64,000 bases of DNA from Enchytraeus crypticus (lineage: Eukaryota > Annelida > Clitellata > Enchytraeida > Enchytraeidae). Within the stretch, counting starts at the first letter, position 1, and each line of letters opens with the position of its first letter. The DNA is taken from contig CAJHZI010000485.1 of NCBI GenBank assembly GCA_905160935.1, positions 1 through 64,000 of the forward strand. The letters run 5' to 3'. Below the pieces are notes generated by a model. The model ran no database searches. It saw only the letters and a list, made by a program, of their open reading frames with translations, and was not told where the DNA came from. A program made the translations under genes and the position numbers. This document shows positions 11,466 to 22,261 of this stretch, piece by piece.

Positions 11466-12213
11466 ATCTCTACTTATAAGATTTCAAGTCCACAACTTTA
11501 TCTCCTATAATTTTTATAATTGACACTAACTGTTTATTTATTGTAGCTTTCAATAGTTTTAAACTTTTTAGAACTTACAATTGTTGCAATTTTATATATA
11601 CAATTTTAATTTATATTTCATAAATTTATAGCAAACTTTGTGACCTACAACTTATATAGCTTTGATCCCAGTCAAGTGCTATACAGCTTTCTCCTCGAAA
11701 CTACTTATTAGTTTATTCGTTGAGAGAACGAGAGAGATATTTTATTATTAGTTGATTTATAGTAGTTTTCTTGTAGTGATATACATATTGCACTTCGACT
11801 ACCAGACTACAGTATGGAGCTCACGATTGTTTTAATAACCGTATAATTTCAAGACTTATCTGCAATCTAAGTATGGTCGATAGACTGTATAGTTGCAGTA
11901 AAGTGCCTGATCGAAATATTTAACGTTTTTATGACCTTTTATAGCCACATTTTCACTAGTAGTTAACAGATACTTGACTCTAAGAGGGCCAATAAAAAAT
12001 CTCATCTATCAGTTTGGCTATCTATCGGAGTTTATCGGCAGCCTCTGTAGATTTATCTCTCAAGAATATTGACTAATAATTCGTTGTAAAACTTTCTTGA
12101 CTAAGCAAATCGACAAAGAATTTTTTATACCATGGATTAATGTTTTAAGGATAAATGAATAAATGTTTCGGTGAAAAATACGCCCGACTCCGTCATGAAA
12201 AAAGATTCTTTCT
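10708..12213. other. No gene seen
   Basis: AT-rich DNA with one (CT)n run (about 11420-11464). Short open frames (10843-11055, 11139-11336) match no family I know. Confidence 0.55.
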
Positions 12214-12603
12214 AATTTGTCTGGCTGTCTAAAGATTTAGGCTTATCTATCTGTCGTGATTTAGGCTGGTCTGTCAATAAAGATTTAGGCTTATCTATCT
12301 GTCGTGATTTAGGCTGGTCTGTCAATAAAGATTTAGGCTTATCTATCTGTCGTGATTTAGGCTGGTCTGTCAATAAAGATTTAGGCTTATCTATCTGTCG
12401 TGATTTAGGCTGGTCTGTCAATAAAGATTTAGGCTTATCTATCTGTCGTGATTTAGGCTGGTCTGTCAATAAAGATTTAGGCTTATCTATCTGTCGTGAT
12501 TTAGGCTGGTCTGTCAATAAAGATTTAGGCTTATCTATCTGTGAATATTTAGGCTGGTCTGTCAATAAAGATTTAGGCTTATCCATCTGTGAATATTTAG
12601 GCT
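12214..12603 (-). repeat. 48-bp minisatellite with open frame
   Basis: About eight copies of a 48-bp unit. As 48 is divisible by three, minus gives an open frame of 16-residue repeats (IDKPKSLLTDQPKSRQ) at 12586-12212. There is no flanking gene structure, signal peptide or splice context, so it is called a repeat, not a gene. Confidence 0.88.
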
Positions 12604-12770
12604 AAGTAGCGAATATGTAAATCTTTCCGCAATTATAAATCAATGCGGTCATAAATGCTTGCATAGCGTAGGCTGTTGGTTCACTAATACAGCAGAAATA
12701 CATTTTCCATTGCCTGTATTAAGAATATACTAGTATTTCATGTATTATTATTATTACTATTACTATTATT

Positions 12771-12965
12771 GGGGTAGAGATATGGTGTAATTATTACAGT
12801 GTTCGCTTCGGATGCCTCGGCCTGGGTTCAAAGGCCATGTCAATCAGCAAAGCGAATGATAGATACCCCCTTAAACCCATGGAAGGTTAATCATGTATCG
12901 GAGTTCGCTGCCAGTTAGAGCTATCAATATAGGCTAATAATAATAATAATAATATTAATAATAAT
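12771..12965 (+). mobile_element. tRNA-like SINE with (AAT)n tail
   Basis: GTGTTCGCTTCGGATGCCTC head with B-box-like GGGTTCAAAGGCC, a unique body, and a TAATAATAAT tail. Only copy seen in the window. Confidence 0.55.
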
Positions 12966-12992
12966 AATAGTAATAATAATAATAATAGTGTC

Positions 12993-13160
12993 TGCGTCCG
13001 TGGCACATTGGCGAATGCGGCCTCCCAGAGCGTAGAGGAACCATTTCAAATATTTTTTCATATTTTAATCAAATAAAGTCTTTCTTTATTTTATATTTTA
13101 GCCCGGGGCCTTATACAGCCCAGGGCATTAAGAATTAAAAAATAAATAAATAATAATAAT
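12993..13160 (+). mobile_element. SINE C, copy 1
   Basis: Head TCCGTGGCACATTGGCGAAT; tail CAAATAAAGTCTTTCTTTAT, TTAGCCCGGGGCC, CAGCCCAGGGCATTAA, then AAATAAATAAT repeats. Confidence 0.7.
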
Positions 13161-14390
13161 AATAATAAAGCGGCGATAAGCGAAAGACATATTTTCTTTG
13201 GCAAAAGCTTTCCATGACTTTGCAAAGATTTAATGCAGCTTGCTGCAAGAATTCCTTTAAGCCGATTGATGACATCGAGTAGCCGGGCGGCGATTCAGCA
13301 CTTATTGCTTGAATCGTTTTTATCAAATCCCAGGTTCTTTACACTGGGGTAAAAAAATAACAACAATAATAATAATAAAAATAATAATAATAAAAATAAT
13401 AAGCAGAGAATGTTGCTCTCCAGCGTTTCAATGCAGTATGTTTCCGTGGCACTGTGGCTAATGCGGCCTCCTAGAGTGTAGAGGATGTATTTTAACAAAT
13501 TCATTTTTTAAATTTTAATTTAAATAAGGTCTATTTTAACTTATTTTTAGCCCAGGGCCCTATACAGCCCAGGGCATTAAAAATAATAATATCAATAATA
13601 TCACTAACAATAACAATAAAAATAATATAAATAATACAAATAATTTACAAAATAATAATAGCACAAATTCAATGCAAACAGGCCCTTGTTAGAAAGCAAA
13701 TGCATTAGATTAGTTTGTTGAACATTTAGATACAGAAAGCTAATTAAATAAAAATGTTTCAAATTGTGAAATAACAACCAGAAGTAGAAAGCAAATTTAT
13801 TCCGAGGATATAATGAAAAACATCACCATAAAATAATTTTATTTTATATATTGTCACATATTTCTTCAGGAATTTGCGAATTATATTACAAAATTGAACG
13901 AAAAGTTCATGGGCTTTCGATTTAATTAATTGCATTAACAAAAGACGTCTATCACAAAAGTTTTCCGACTGAGCGTTCCACTGTTATTTTTACCTGAATC
14001 AAAATATGGATCTTGAATTATGACAATTTTAATTTATGCCAGTCATAGAGAATTTATTCTGCATGTAGGCTATATGGTAGAGACTCGCAACTTTACAGGT
14101 AGGCCCAAATTTTTGGCGAAATCGAAAATAACTATAGATTCATGAAATTGAAAAGATAACTGAAAGTAATTTATAATAATTAATACGACAGATATATGAA
14201 ATAACAGTAAAATTTCACGTTACAAACAAGTATATTTATAAAGTTCAAATATGTTCATAATGATATGTAGTCTAACAAATATCTAACAGTAACATAACAG
14301 CATCATTACATAACAGTAAATGACTAACAGTAATTGAAGGCTATTCTTAAGGCAACTCTCAAGACTCAACCATGCGGCGTATATACGATA
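13160..14390. other. AAT-rich DNA, no gene
   Basis: AAT/AAAT runs (13345-13402, 13580-13650) around SINE C copy 2, then unique AT-rich DNA. Confidence 0.6.
13437..13600 (+). mobile_element. SINE C, copy 2
   Basis: TTCCGTGGCACTGTGGCTAA head and TTAGCCCAGGGCCCTATACA tail; about 280 bp from copy 1. Confidence 0.72.
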
Positions 14391-14592
14391 AATACTTGAA
14401 TAAAGGCGATAGCATATCGTTACGATGTCCGACTTCTGATCTATCGGTAATGGGTTCAAACCCAGTTGAATCTCTAGTACAAAACGTATTTTATAAATAG
14501 GGAACTGATGCTAAACATCAACATTGATGTCTCTGACATTATCCTTGTATGAGGAAACGGACGTTAAAACATTATTATTATTATTAAACTTG
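14390..14592 (+). mobile_element. SINE with CR1/L2-like tail
   Basis: A tRNA-like B box (GGGTTCAAACCC) lies at about 14451. The 3' end is CTCTGACATTATCC, GATGAGGAAACGGACGTTAA-type sequence and (ATT)n, as in the LINE at 54838-55312. It lies just downstream of glycosyltransferase A. Confidence 0.65.
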
Positions 14593-14953
14593 ACTTTAGC
14601 CCTTTAAAGTTATCAATAATAATAAACTATGCTAATAAGGCGTATTTATTGTAATTCGCTATAATCATTGCTTTTTTGCTGTAAACAATTTGTAAAAGCC
14701 ATTAAAGAAATAGATCTGGTTACAGTACATCTAAAAATAAAGATATCAAAATATATGTTTACGCTTTGAGACTAATAAGGCAGCACGAAATATATATCAC
14801 GTTTAATTTAAGCATAGCATTATAGAAGCATACAATAATGACACATTTGAATATCCGGTATTGGTTAATATATGCAAATACTAAAACAAACTCATCTATT
14901 GATTTTCAGAAATGTTTTCTGAAATGGAGCGGCATCTAATGAAGCTACTGTAG

Positions 14954-15480
14954 CTAAATTTTTTGCTGTTTTGCTGGTGCTGCTTTGGTTTCAGTTGACG
15001 TACACAGAAGATTTTTTGAGCCATAGTAGATATGTCTAACCATTTCAGCCAGAGTAGTATTCTGACAGTCAACGTCTGAAAGAGTCTGAACCACGTATCT
15101 GTTCTTCTCGTGCATCTTCCTAACCCAGAGGTGCATAGCGTAATTCTTACTCCAGTCGATCGTCCTATCGTAAATCTGATCAATCTCAAACCAGTTCGGC
15201 CGATGAAGACTCTTTTCTTCCACGTGGATGACATCAGGATGTTGTACGGACATACGCTGAGGTTGCTCGACGGATTTTCCGGCCCAAGACTCTTGATCGG
15301 TATGGTAGTCATTATACTGGTCGAGAAGTAACCGAACGAATGGCGCCTTGGGCTCGGCGATGATGATGCCATTGCACAGTCCGTTAGATCTCTCCATTCC
15401 CATGACGGTGGAGTAAATCCTGAGCGGATCAAAGCTCTTCAGGATCAGGACATCCGCATCGATATAGATGCCTCCCAATT
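14954..15480 (-). CDS. glycosyltransferase A exon 2 (DXD exon)
   Basis: Acceptor TTTTCAG lies at 15487-15481 read on minus. The exon opens with two bases completing a Glu codon, then LGGIYIDADVLILKSFDPLR. It continues through CNGIIIAEPKAPFVRLLLDQ, WAGKSVEQPQRMSVQHPD and LHLWVRKMHEKN-type segments (here AMHLWVRKMHEKN) to a stop at 14954-14956. Confidence 0.9.
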
Positions 15481-17434
15481 CTGAAAATATATTATAACCA
15501 TATTTACTGCTAATTATTGAATATATTCAGTATAAATGACAGTCAGTATAATCAAAATATAGTACAGTTTCATTGTCGATTTCTGCTCATTGAAATACGT
15601 AGTAAGGTTATGAGTATTCTTGCCAGAGAAATCTATCAATTACTTACCAACAACAGAACTATTTCAAACTAGTACTTGATCTAAGCTGGTCTTATTTTAA
15701 AATATTATCTACAGTAAATTCTCTTACTATCTCTCTCTCTCTCTCTGTTTCTGTCTCTGTCTCTCTCTCGCTCTCTTTCTATGTCTCCCTCTTAGAGTAC
15801 AAATTTGATGAGCTATTTCATGTTATACTTCCAAATAGTTTCTGTGCAATATCTTGTCAGAATTGTCTGCTAATGCACCTTTTTGAGGCATGACATATTA
15901 TTCAACCATCTCTCTCAGTGCACTGCCTACTGGCAGGTCCATAGTATATAACGCTTCCAATCTTCTCTGTCTTAGGTTTTTCTCTTCATATCTACATACG
16001 AGTGGAACTTTAAATTCTCTAGCAATAGGATACTCAGTCTTGTTATTATATAACATTATTCTTGAGGGATTGTGCTTATGACGAAGTGGGTCCCCTTTGC
16101 CTTATTCAGCTATGACTAACATTTACTGGGCAGGGGCGTCATTCTCTGAGAAAACTATCTTGTTACCCTACTAAATTGTTCTGTTTACACTATTCAACCA
16201 TAAGCCCGTGCTATATTTTTCATTTCTTAAGCTCTCACGTCAGCCACGCCTACTGATCCTACAGGGAACTATGGCCCCAATATTATACACATTTCAAACG
16301 ACATCATGTGCATGTAATTTAAATTAAGATGGATATTTTGAAGACAGACATATACATTATACAATAAACTAACCCTAGAAAATAATTGTGCAGTAGAATA
16401 TAGATTAATATCCTTCATCAGTATAAGAGACATCGTAATGAATAAAGCAATCATTATATACGAACTATATGCTATATTGCAATATAGCCTTACTTTATAC
16501 CTACTTTATTCCCATATTTGGGTAAACAGGATTGTTATCTCAGGGAATGACGACCCTGCCCAGTAAATGCTAGTCGAAGGTGAGAAAGGCATAGGGGACC
16601 CACATCATAAGCAGAATCCCCCAAGAATACTGGTATATCAAAAGGAATGTTATAAATAATTTAAAGATCCTCTCGTATGCGAACATGAAGAGAATTACGG
16701 ATTATAGAGATGAGTAGAGGCGTTATATACCATGGACCCGCCAGTAGGCAGTGCACTAGGATAGAGAAAAAGATTTATATTGCTATATAGCATTATTAAA
16801 TTATATTGAATAATAAAAGTGTATTTATATTGTGCGTCTAACTATACCAACCGTAAATAATTTCAGTTCGAAGCAGGTCAGAGGCGTGAGCAATGAATTT
16901 GAACTTTTGACCGTTAAGCGCTGTAGCCGGGGTCTTCCTCGTCACGTGATAGACGTTGTGGACCTCCTGACGAACCTTTTCCCACCACTCCCCTGCTGGT
17001 CCCTTCTCTCCGTGAACTAGAATAGCTAGAGGCTTGATGAACCTGTGCACACTGAGGAAGCTGATGTAATGAAGAAATGTAAACTTTAGATCTGATCCAA
17101 GCCACACGTAGTGAACTACATTGGGAATAATAATACGGCCTCCACCGGAATATATCCTTTTGCTAGATTCTGACGGTTCGGCTTGGTTGTTTGAGATAAG
17201 TTCAAAAGACCAATTTAACGCTCTAAGCGAATTTAAAAGATCGTTTATTATTAATATACTAGAAGGCTTACACGAAGGCTTTAATTTACCTTGAATACCA
17301 TTCGAAAATTGCAATGAAAACTGGTTTTTCTTAAATATTGTTATAAATATCAGACTGGAAATTAAGACAAATATTAGCAGTATGCTTCGACGCGTCGTCA
17401 CATATCGGGCTAAACTGCAATCTCTGCTCGACAT
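14954..17434 (-). CDS. GT32-like type II glycosyltransferase, copy A (two exons, complete)
   Basis: Predicted Golgi glycosyltransferase of the DXD sugar-binding (Gly_transf_sug, GT32-like) group related to alpha-1,4-GlcNAc/Gal transferases. Exon 1 is 17434-16852 and exon 2 is 15480-14954, phase 1 intron (donor TACG/GTTGGT, acceptor TTTTCAG), 369 residues. A short cytoplasmic tail precedes a membrane anchor at about residues 17-35 (SILLIFVLISSLIFITIF), giving type II topology. The fold signature VVHYVWLG occurs in exon 1. The spliced junction restores YELGGIYIDADV, whose DAD at 202-204 is the metal/nucleotide-sugar DXD motif. N-glycosylation sequons NWS and NTT are present. Length matches the family (about 340-370 aa). 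The Gb3-synthase C-terminal domain is not evident, so donor and acceptor sugars cannot be named. A paralogue lies about 7 kb upstream in gene direction. Confidence 0.88.
15908..16190 (-). mobile_element. Non-autonomous LINE-tailed element
   Basis: Same composition as 16505-16767 but inverted: terminus TCTCTCAGTGCACTGCCTAC, then the same unidentified head. Confidence 0.75.
16505..16767 (+). mobile_element. Non-autonomous LINE-tailed element
   Basis: An unrecognised head of about 170 bp (AGTCGAAGGTGAGAAAGGCA, GACCCACATCATAAGCAGAA) is fused to the last 90 bp of LINE family 1 ending GGCAGTGCACTAGG. It is in the intron of glycosyltransferase A. No protein-coding capacity seen. Confidence 0.75.
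16852..17434 (-). CDS. glycosyltransferase A exon 1
   Basis: The ATG at 17434-17432 opens an uninterrupted frame with a membrane anchor; 583 bp ending in phase 1. The 3' 330 bp is about 95% identical to exon 1 of copy B by eye, while the 5' part (tail, anchor, stem) is not alignable. Confidence 0.88.
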
Positions 17435-17716
17435 CTTGCCTAGCGGCTGAAATTAGTCAACAAAGGAGATGAAATTAAAACTGAGAAATAAAACTATGAT
17501 TTAATTCGAATCATATAATTGAAACAATCTGAAAGAAATTTTTTGTTTGTTCTATGATAAACAGCTACGCTTCGAATTTTATTAAGTTTTACTGAATGCA
17601 TCAGTCAACATTATCTGAAAGAAAAAGCTTAAACAAAGACATCAAATTGGAAAAAACGAGCTCTGATTATTTAAATTTTAAATCGTAAGCCTCTCTCCTA
17701 TTTTTTTTATTTAATG

Positions 17717-17960
17717 ACAGGCATTACAGTGAAACGATCAACTACGTTGATATCTATCACTTTTTATATCACATGTTAAATCAGTTAGGTAGTTTATTCC
17801 ATTTTCCGTGTAACCACTCCTATGAATGTCAGATATTTTACTCTCAGATCAGCGTGGCCGGAATCGAACCCAAGAGAGTTCCATTCACCTCAGGATCTGT
17901 CATTTAAAACTTCATGACCACATCGACACCTCTAATCACTACGCCATTGGGACATTCAAT
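17717..17960 (-). mobile_element. SINE B
   Basis: Reverse copy with GGAATCGAACCCAAGAGAG (B box) and TCATTTAAAACTTCATGACC; upstream of glycosyltransferase A. Confidence 0.75.
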
Positions 17961-18060
17961 TTAATTTAGTGTATTAGTATAACACTAACATAGCACTTTA
18001 ATAACGATTTCAGAGACGTTTTGGACGGCAGAGTCCAGAGTAAAACCTATATTGTCTTGT

Positions 18061-18199
18061 TAAAAGCTGGTAAAGCTAATGTTAAAGTCAGTTTCCTCAC
18101 TCGAAAGCGATGTTAGTGACGGGAGAGCCCAGGATTTGAACCTCTCACATACTGATCCGCGGTAGAGTAACTTTCCGACTTCGCCACTGGCTCCAGCCA
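18061..18199 (-). mobile_element. SINE A
   Basis: Full reverse copy; a degenerate second remnant may follow at 18200-18280. It forms an inverted pair with the copy at 18582. Confidence 0.85.
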
Positions 18200-18581
18200 G
18201 GAGCCTATTAAAGACAGTTTCCTGCTCTATAACATATCAATGACGGGGGTTAAGATTTCGACACACTGGCACATAATATTGTTGTGCTAAAAAATGATTT
18301 GAAGAGGCTTACGAAAGGTTTTCATCGGTTTAAATCCAGGGTTTTAGAGATGCAATGTATGCGCTTAAAATAAATAAATAACTTATATTAGATAAAAATT
18401 AAGCCAAACACGAAGCATAGTGACGCTTGATTACTGTCACCAAAATAGCAAAAATACATAGTAATAATATAATCAAGTACACCCGAAATCTACACAATTG
18501 AAACGCAATTTTAATTAAATACGGTTCCGTATTTAAAAACTCAGTTTCAGTTCTCTAGCTACAAAATTTAATCTCTTATCT

Positions 18582-18710
18582 GGCTGGAGAAAGTGGCAGT
18601 GTCGGTAAGATACTCCACCGCGGATCAGTATGTAATGGGTTCAAATCCTGGGATCTCCTGTCACTAATATCGCTTTCGAGTGAGGAAACTGACGTTAACA
18701 TTAGCTTTTT
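18582..18710 (+). mobile_element. SINE A
   Basis: GGCTGGAGAAAGTGGCAGTG head, GGGTTCAAATCC B box, TTTCGAGTGAGGAAACTGAC tail. Confidence 0.85.
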
Positions 18711-18965
18711 TGCTTTATTTCTCTCGTAGCTACCGTAAGCTTCTTTTAAACTTAAAGCATTGAATGTAGTAGTAACGTCACAAATATAGAATGAACTATA
18801 GGGGCATGCCCTGGGATAATTAAGAACTGAACTGAGAACCTACTGGTTCTCATCTCGAAACTAAACTAATAATATAAGCGCCAGACAGAAGAGTCAAATA
18901 AAGTGAAGTGTCAGTTTCTAAGCAACCAACCCCCACATGCCGAAGCTCTAAAGCCAAAAAATGAT

Positions 18966-19006
<41 letters not shown>

Positions 19007-19455
19007 AAGAACCCCAAACGAAAGGGTCCGTGTCACGGTTTATATAGCCTAGACCAAAGTTACTCAATTAATTAAGTCATTATTACGCATTTCTAAAGTG
19101 TACGAGCGAATCCGATTTAAGCAGTTATTCTGAAGGAAAGTCGTCTATGCCATATTGAACCTGACATTCCAAGTAATTCTAATTAAAGCTTTGACATTCT
19201 ACCATACATACTCTACTGTCTATAATTCACTAATTGCACGCATGTATCACCTACCCTCACAATAATATCGATAATTAATATAGATAATTAATATGCTTAA
19301 TGAATGTGCATAATTAATAGAACTTGACGAAACCTATTCCAGATTTACAATATTTAATTGTCATGGCATAACCTATCAGAACAAACCAACTCAGAAGAAA
19401 CGGAGACAGACTTCATTATCCGCTAATTCGCCTAAGGAAGTGAATATTTAACATT
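18711..19455. other. No gene seen
   Basis: Unique DNA with a (GA)n tract at about 18965-19005. Confidence 0.6.
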
Positions 19456-19560
19456 TAGTTTGTCTTTTTCCTGTTGTATTTGCTCGTATGTGGGTCAGGT
19501 GACTTCTACAGGGTTGACTGACCCTGTTTGATGATCTTATTAAATACTAAATTTTGCTTA
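19456..19560 (+). repeat. Interspersed repeat, uninterrupted copy
   Basis: TTTAGTTTGTCTTTTTCCTG and TTGCTCGTATGTGGGTCAGG, GTTGACTGACCCTGTTTGAT. The same sequence is found split at 54780-54825 and 55313-55380. Confidence 0.6.
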
Positions 19561-19814
19561 GAAGAAGAAACTCAATCGAAAACCAACAACGGAAAATCAT
19601 ACATCTTTACGTCCACTATTATCCAAAACATTCCTGGGTACAACAAGCACTTGCATGGTTGTTAGATAATAAAGAGTAAAAATTTAGAATATATTTATGA
19701 AGTAGCCTACACGTATATAAGAACTTAGCATTCGTTCGTTTGTCTTTCGCTCAAGCTCTCACTCCTTCGTTCACTCATTCATTTACTTATATTTATTCAC
19801 TAATATTCATTCAC

Positions 19815-19865
<51 letters not shown>

Positions 19866-19868
19866 GGC

Positions 19869-19925
<57 letters not shown>

Positions 19926-19931
19926 GGGGGC

Positions 19932-20000
<69 letters not shown>
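19815..20000 (+). repeat. (TA)n microsatellite with GGGGGC interruptions
   Basis: TA repeats interrupted twice by TAGGGGGCATA. The family 1 LINE copy starts directly after it. Confidence 0.95.
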
Positions 20001-20271
20001 AAGTCCTGGAGAGAGTTGGCACAGATAGACAGTTGATAAATGTATTAAGAAATAGGAAGAAGAGATGGATAGGACACATTCTAAGGGGGGAAGGTCTATT
20101 AAAAGAGGTCATAGAAGGTAGAATGGAAGGAAAAAGAGGCAGGGGAAGGCCGAGATTAGGTATGTTAGATGATTTAAAGACCCACTCATATGTGGAAGTG
20201 AAGAGGAAGGCGGAAGACAGAGAAGAGTGGAGGTGTTATGCACCATGGACCTGCCAGTAGGCAGTGCACTA

Positions 20272-20274
<3 letters not shown>
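19998..20274 (+). mobile_element. LINE family 1, 5'-truncated 3' end
   Basis: Matches 50265-50540 at about 97% by eye, with an intact tail of the second domain ([20 protein letters not shown]). It lies between two (TA)n tracts. High identity implies recent activity. Confidence 0.92.
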
Positions 20275-20334
<60 letters not shown>

Positions 20335-20395
20335 CTATATATATATAGGCCCTATATTCATTAATTCATTCATTCATTCGTTCATTTATTCGATA
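20275..20395 (+). repeat. (TA)n and ATTC repeats after LINE 3' end
   Basis: TA repeat from the LINE terminus to about 20350, then CATTCATTCATT repeats. 20396-20840 is unique DNA with no gene seen. Confidence 0.92.
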
Positions 20396-20842
20396 AATAA
20401 TACAGTTCAAGTAACCATGCATAAAACTGTATAGCACACTCTCAACAGCTCCTGATTAGCCTATCTGCACAATTTGCTAAGTTGTAAATGAAACAGTTAC
20501 CTAAAGACTGTTACAGCAGTCTTGCTGTATCAATCAATGCTCTCAACATTGTCAGATAGCGTAGCCTGTCTCAACCTCAGCCTGCTGGCCTTGATGACCA
20601 ATTAATTAACTCAAGTGATAATTAACTCTATCGATTTAACGGGACCTCGGGGCGCAGGCTACATAGATAAGGCTCTGAGATACTGAAATTTAAAATGGTG
20701 CCGATTACAATATTGCCTCAGTGGGTTAGGAGAAATTTTGAATAAAACCTACTGCTGTGTTTGTATTATTATTCTAGGTGTCTTTTTTATCTAATAATCT
20801 CATATCATAGTCGTATCTTACATGTATACATGCGTAGATACA

Positions 20843-20844
<2 letters not shown>

Positions 20845-20896
<52 letters not shown>

Positions 20897-20922
20897 ATAT
20901 ATAAAGAGCCTATATAGTACAA

Positions 20923-20986
<64 letters not shown>

Positions 20987-21056
20987 TACATGTATGTTTG
21001 GGCTTCCGTAAATGCAGGACAGTTACTGTTGTTACAACGCAAACTTTATATAGTAC

Positions 21057-21101
<45 letters not shown>

Positions 21102-21155
21102 GCATATACATGCGTATATATATATACATGTATATATGAATCTATATAAATATAA

Positions 21156-21199
<44 letters not shown>

Positions 21200-21210
21200 T
21201 CTTAAATATA
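20845..21210 (+). repeat. (TA)n/TACATG microsatellites
   Basis: Three TA tracts with short unique spacers; the last grades into TACATGTATA repeats to about 21250. Confidence 0.95.
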
Positions 21211-21382
21211 CAAAAGCATGTACATGTATATTATATGTACATGTACATGTATATGTCCATGTTTATATGTATAAATTAAATCGGCAACAAAATATATGTG
21301 AAAATATAGATAATATTATTATCGCGTTCAGTGTCGCATCTCTTGTTCTTCGATATCATGTATGCCCGTTCTACGACGTCAG

Positions 21383-21450
21383 AAAGTGACGTCAGTGACG
21401 GGAGAGCCCAGGACTCGAACCCCGCACACACTGACCCGCAGTCGGATATG
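21383..21450 (-). mobile_element. SINE A, truncated
   Basis: The tail (without its last bases) and B box remain (GGACTCGAACCCCGCACA); the head is lost next to the exon-like segment at 21451-21610. Confidence 0.7.
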
Positions 21451-21612
21451 CTGTCGATGATGGTTGATTTAAGTGCGATTCTTCACCACCCGGGGAGGTA
21501 GAAGTGCGCTTAGATTCCCCTCCCATCTCGCTCATCTCCAAATCCGATATCAAAGAAAATTGCTCCCCGCCAATCAGCTGACTGATGCGCTCCTGCCTCA
21601 TTCCCGTAGCAC
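21451..21612 (-). CDS. Possible orphan exon (unidentified)
   Basis: On minus, TTTCACAACAG (acceptor-like) is followed by an open frame richer in GC than its surroundings. It reads PGATGMRQERISQLIGGEQF, SLISDLEMSEMGGESKRTS and TSPGGEESHLNQPSST, then runs into a truncated SINE A. It is acidic and Ser-rich, with no domain I recognise. No convincing donor or partner exon was found between the two glycosyltransferase genes. It could be a true exon, an exon captured by duplication, or chance. Confidence 0.3.
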
Positions 21613-22260
21613 CAGGCTGTTGTGAAAATTGTTATAAATTCTAACCTGCTTTAAACTTGTAATACCGTGTGACGTTGTGATAATTAAACTACTCTACTTC
21701 CTTATTTGTCGAAGGAGGAAATTTTATGAAACTTGTATAATTGCTAGTGTTTCATGTCACTGAACCACTTTTCCTATAGATTCTGGGTTTAGAATTCTCC
21801 AAGTCAATATAATTACGGGCTCTCTGCGTGCACATGATTTATTAGCTTAATTAATTATAGTTCAATTGCATATAGTAATAGGCTAGAACTTCCTTCAAGC
21901 GATCAACACCCTGTTGTCGACATGTGCAGCTGCAATACGTTCATCTTCAACATAATACGGTAGTCCGAAGTAAATATTATGCGTATATTACTTGCTGTAA
22001 TATTACATATATTACATGCTGTAATATTACATATTCCATATGTAATATTCCATATTACACATGTAATGTTACATTTGCAATATGACAAACTATACATGCT
22101 GTAGACTGCTGGAATTTTTTTAAAATTGGTAACTACAATGTATGTAGATGGTGAACGTTTAACGTCCGTTTAATATTCCATGATGATATCAGGATAGTGG
22201 CAATTTTATTAATAGTCCTAATGAAGAGTTTACTACCGTCATTTTATATCGGTGCTAAGC
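21613..22260. other. No gene seen
   Basis: AT-rich; a short ATATTACATGCTGTA-type repeat at about 21985-22090. Confidence 0.6.
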
Positions 22261-22261
22261 C

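Larger units (their letters stand above)
15481..16851 (-). other. Intron of glycosyltransferase A, holding an inverted pair of LINE-tailed elements
   Basis: 1,371 bp. The 97 bp next to exon 2 are identical, bar one base, to the same place in copy B. The rest holds a CT-rich stretch (15725-15795) and two oppositely oriented copies of a LINE-tailed non-autonomous element (15908-16190 minus, 16505-16767 plus). Confidence 0.85.

Noticed and set aside
14896-15432. 178-codon minus frame overlapping glycosyltransferase A exon 2
   Set aside because: Different frame from the DXD-containing one, without family motifs; the same applies at 24714-24965.
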